Assembly: GCA_944320985.1 (NCBI GenBank)
Contig: CALUJN010000087.1
Location: 44,734-108,733, forward strand
Direction of reading: 5' to 3'
From: an uncultured Alistipes sp.
Lineage (GTDB): Bacteria > Bacteroidota > Bacteroidia > Bacteroidales > Rikenellaceae
DNA: 64,000 nucleotides
In this document: piece by piece, positions 61,759-64,000 of the stretch
Position numbering within the stretch: position 1 is the stretch's first letter
Layout of the letters: every line of letters starts with the position of its first letter
Program-made: the position numbers and the translations under genes
Notes under the pieces: model-generated
Seen by the model: the letters and a program-made list of their open reading frames with translations, nothing else
Told to the model about the DNA's origin: nothing
The model's database searches: none

Positions 61759-61838
61759 GAGAGAGGTAAGAAGAGAGAGGTAAGAAGAGCGAGGAGGGGA
61801 GACGGTAGAGTTGAGAGACGGCAGAGTTGAGAGACAGC
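61759..61838 (+). repeat. Two short tandem duplications in the purine-rich leader
   Basis: GAGAGAGGTAAGAA occurs twice exactly (61759-61772, 61773-61786). AGAGTTGAGAGACGGC (61807-61822) is followed by AGAGTTGAGAGACAGC (61823-61838), one mismatch. Confidence 0.85.
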
Positions 61839-62009
61839 AGGGGATGGACGGAGAGAAGAGACGGCGGTGCAGAGTGATAGTGAGGGAAGACGGCGCAGTG
61901 AAGGAAGTGGAAAGGATCGGGCAACGGACAGGTGAACCTCGAGCAAGTGTGGTAAACGAGTGTGGGCAAGACCAATCATCGAGAAGGTGCCAGCAAACAG
62001 TCGAACAAA

Positions 62010-62816
62010 GTGCAACTGGAATTTGCCAAATACGAAGGAGCCGGTAACGACTTCATTCTCATCGACAACCGGGAAGGGTTCTTCACCCCGCAACCGGAGT
62101 TGATCGCCCGATTGTGCGACCGCCATTTCGGAATCGGTGCCGACGGACTGATGACCCTGGCACACAATGCCGAGATCGACTGCTCGATGCGCTACTACAA
62201 TGCCGACGGATCCGAAGGCGAAATGTGTGGAAACGGAGCTCGGTGCTTCACGCTCTTTGCCGAGCACCTCGGTATCGGCGGCGAGACCAAGTTCTTCGAT
62301 GCCGCAGACGGATTGCACACAGCCCGTATCCATCGTACCAAAGGCTTTACCGGAGAGATCGAGCTCGGAATGATCGCCGTCCGCGAAATCCGTGAAGGCG
62401 ACGGATGGTGGTTCCTCAATACGGGAGTTCCTCATTACGTGGAGTTTGTCGATGACATCGAGGCGGTCGATGTCATGGGACGCGGTCGGTCGATACGATA
62501 CGATACGGCCCGCTTCCCGCAAGGGACAAATGTCAACTTCGTCCAGGTAACAGGTCCAGGCACCATTCGGATCCGCACCTATGAACGGGGGGTCGAGAAT
62601 GAAACCCTCGCCTGCGGAACCGGTGCAACAGCAGCTGCCATCGTAACCAACTTCTCCCGACAGCCCGACACGCACCGATACACCGTCATGGTTCCCGGAG
62701 GAACACTCACGGTCCGGTTTTCGCATGAAAACAATACATCAATCTACACGGATGTTCGCTTGACAGGGCCAGCACGAAGAGTCTTCGGCGGCCTGTTCGA
62801 CAGTGACAATTTCTAA
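62010..62816 (+). CDS. dapF: Diaminopimelate epimerase
   Basis: A 268-aa enzyme that converts LL- to meso-diaminopimelate for lysine and peptidoglycan synthesis. Seen: FAKYEGAGNDFILIDNREG, the first catalytic cysteine in EGEMCGNGARCF, GTNVNFVQV, and the second in NETLACGTGATAAA. The GTG at 62010 gives the normal N-terminus (MQLEFAKYEGAGNDF); the GTG at 61962 would add 16 non-conserved residues. It is first of three genes with gaps of 29 and 12 bp. Confidence 0.96.
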   Translation: MQLEFAKYEGAGNDFILIDNREGFFTPQPELIARLCDRHFGIGADGLMTLAHNAEIDCSMRYYNADGSEGEMCGNGARCFTLFAEHLGIGGETKFFDAADGLHTARIHRTKGFTGEIELGMIAVREIREGDGWWFLNTGVPHYVEFVDDIEAVDVMGRGRSIRYDTARFPQGTNVNFVQVTGPGTIRIRTYERGVENETLACGTGATAAAIVTNFSRQPDTHRYTVMVPGGTLTVRFSHENNTSIYTDVRLTGPARRVFGGLFDSDNF

Positions 62817-62845
62817 TTCCAACCTATTTCCATCATTTTCAACCC

Positions 62846-63043
62846 ATGAAAACACAAAAGGGAATCCGTGAACATGACACGGATGAACTTCGGAAGGCCA
62901 AACGCCTCGAACCGCTTCGCAAAAGCGGAAAGGAACGTCACACGCTCTACAGCAAATATGACGAGGAGGACGAGGAGGATTACCGCTCCTATGCCAAGCG
63001 GGAATCCGCTCTCGACTATCTCGACGACGAGGAAGAAGAATAA
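62846..63043 (+). CDS. Small hypothetical protein with acidic C-terminus
   Basis: A 65-aa, highly charged protein: a basic first half (LRKAKRLEPLRKSGKERHT) and an acidic second half (YDEEDEED, ending DDEEEE). No signal peptide or cysteine. It lies 29 bp after dapF and 12 bp before the hydrolase gene, so it is likely translated within that operon. I do not recognise the family. The charge split would suit a nucleic-acid- or ribosome-associated role, which is speculation. Confidence 0.65.
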   Translation: MKTQKGIREHDTDELRKAKRLEPLRKSGKERHTLYSKYDEEDEEDYRSYAKRESALDYLDDEEEE

Positions 63044-63055
63044 CCCGTTTCATCC

Positions 63056-63865
63056 ATGATCGAAAAATTCATCATGGCGGGGCCAATAGCCCTGCATGTA
63101 TGTGATTCCCAGAAGGGAGACCGCTGCATCGTTCTGTTGCACGGCTATCTCGAATCGATGCTCGTCTGGGAGGATTTCATACCTTATTTATATAAGGATC
63201 TGCGTGTCGTAACGCTCGACCTGCCCGGTCACGGTATTTCGGTCGTACAGGGAGAGTGCCACTCCATGGATTTTTTGGCCGACACCATAGCCGACGCCCT
63301 CCATGCATTGGAGATTCCGCGCTGCACACTCGTCGGACACTCCATGGGCGGTTACGTAGCGCTGGCCTTCTGCGAACGACATCCCGAAATGCTCGACGGA
63401 CTGGTCCTGCTCAGTTCGACGCCCAATCCCGACACACCGGAAAAGGCTGAAAACCGACGACGCGAAATCGCACTCGTCCGGGCCGGGAAAAAGGATATGC
63501 TGGCTCGGGTAGCTCCTGCTGCCGGATTTGCCGAGGAAAATCGCGAGCGGATGAAGGACTACATCGAGGATCTGACCGAGCAGGTCTTCATCACGGAAGA
63601 CGATGGTATCGTGGCGCTGCTCAACGGCATGATCAACCGCAAAGATCAAAATGCGATGCTGCGCGAAACGAAAGTCCCGGTGCTCTTCATCCTCGGACGC
63701 AAGGACAACTACATTCCGGAGGAGGTTGCCGAGAAGATGGTCTCTGACCATCCCGAGGCCCGGGTTGTCTGGCTTGAAAATTCAGGACATATGGGCTTTT
63801 TAGAGGAGCCGGAGGTTGTAGCCAATGCGCTGAAGACCTTCATCGCTTCCACCGCAGCGAAATAA
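63056..63865 (+). CDS. Alpha/beta-hydrolase-fold protein
   Basis: A 269-aa cytoplasmic hydrolase: oxyanion region [26 protein letters not shown], the nucleophile elbow [19 protein letters not shown] (Ser), acid residue near [10 protein letters not shown] and catalytic His in [13 protein letters not shown]. The triad is complete. The substrate is unknown; esterases, thioesterases and C-C hydrolases of this size look alike. It is last in the dapF operon. Confidence 0.92.
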   Translation: MIEKFIMAGPIALHVCDSQKGDRCIVLLHGYLESMLVWEDFIPYLYKDLRVVTLDLPGHGISVVQGECHSMDFLADTIADALHALEIPRCTLVGHSMGGYVALAFCERHPEMLDGLVLLSSTPNPDTPEKAENRRREIALVRAGKKDMLARVAPAAGFAEENRERMKDYIEDLTEQVFITEDDGIVALLNGMINRKDQNAMLRETKVPVLFILGRKDNYIPEEVAEKMVSDHPEARVVWLENSGHMGFLEEPEVVANALKTFIASTAAK

Positions 63866-63905
63866 CGCCGCAACCCGACAGCATCTGCGGATTCGTCCCT
63901 GGTTT

Positions 63906-63952
63906 ACTCCGGCCTGAGGCCCTCGGCTCACGGTCGGAGTTTATTTATTGTC
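63906..63952 (+). terminator. Terminator after the hydrolase gene
   Basis: Imperfect hairpin with outer stem ACTCCG / CGGAGT (63906-63911 with 63935-63940), followed by TTATTTATT. Confidence 0.65.
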
Positions 63953-64000
63953 GCAGCTTTGATCCCCTCTGCGCAAAGAAATGTTACCCTACCTCCCTTC

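Larger units (their letters stand above)
61583..62009. other. Divergent promoter region and purine-rich leader upstream of dapF
   Basis: 427 bp with no supported gene. It holds divergent promoters at 61656-61663 (-) and 61686-61693 (+). From about 61700 to 61960 the plus strand is strongly purine-rich, with two short tandem repeats. Reading frames here have no recognisable protein and poor codon usage. Confidence 0.65.

Noticed and set aside
61545-62726. A 393-codon minus-strand frame across the purine-rich region
   Set aside because: It is antisense to dapF, and its Ser/Leu/Pro-rich middle only mirrors the purine tract.
1-64000. tRNA, rRNA, CRISPR array, IS element or prophage
   Set aside because: The gaps between genes were read and no cloverleaf, spacer-repeat pattern, transposase, integrase or terminal inverted repeats were recognised. 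A dedicated search could still find a divergent small RNA.

Overview
The window looks like chromosome of a GC-rich (close to 60% by eye) gut Bacteroidota, most like Alistipes or another Rikenellaceae. This is inference from gene content. The support is a SusC/SusD pair, an M64 peptidase with BACON-like repeats, lipidated TamA-type (TamL) proteins, many lipoproteins, and promoters with the Bacteroidota -7 element TAnnTTTG. There is no phage, IS element, tRNA, rRNA or CRISPR array. Nearly all of it is core chromosome, with one accessory-looking nutrient locus in the middle.

Layout. 1-3086 (-): an acyltransferase-like protein, gcvT and a dihydroorotate-dehydrogenase-like gene that runs off the left edge. 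3175-7588 (+): a large two-receiver/PEP-synthase-like protein and gdhA. 7675-9636 (+): two lipoproteins, one a TlpA-type thioredoxin. 9752-12098 (-): gpsA-pgi. 12396-21977 (+): the cell-shape operon mreB-mreC-mreD-mrdA-rodA, running almost without gaps into a Ca2+-type P-ATPase and a PAP2 phosphatase with a probable beta-barrel tail. 22068-23444: a small lipoprotein and a membrane-anchored, apparently iron-site-less rubrerythrin relative.

23419-36451 (-) is the most interesting block. It is a proteolytic SusCD locus read leftward: a metzincin-type zinc protease broken by a 9-bp poly-C tract, a paralogue that has lost its zinc motif and Met-turn, SusC, SusD, two lipoproteins, a terminator, and an M64 (IgA-peptidase family) lipoprotein. 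It looks like a machine for capturing and degrading host or dietary protein or peptide rather than glycan, because no glycoside hydrolase is present.

36984-45440: yebC, a glyoxalase-fold protein, a Sua5-type gene, a thioesterase, two back-to-back EamA transporters, a degenerate 31-bp tandem repeat, the operon pdxJ-SGNH esterase-cca, and divergent nadK. 45509-50007 (+): uppS, bamA and two Skp/OmpH chaperones, an envelope biogenesis cluster. 50213-51124 (+): an AraC regulator. 51279-61582: tamB with a lipidated tamL (+), then convergent to them a second lipidated TamL paralogue preceded by a nitroreductase (-). 61686-63865 (+): dapF behind a long purine-rich repeat-bearing leader, a tiny acidic protein and an alpha/beta hydrolase.

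A theme across the window is envelope construction: MreBCD/PBP2/RodA, UppS, BamA, Skp, TamB/TamL and DapF. Start sites were refined where promoters or terminators rule out longer frames. All functional calls come from motif reading without database searches.
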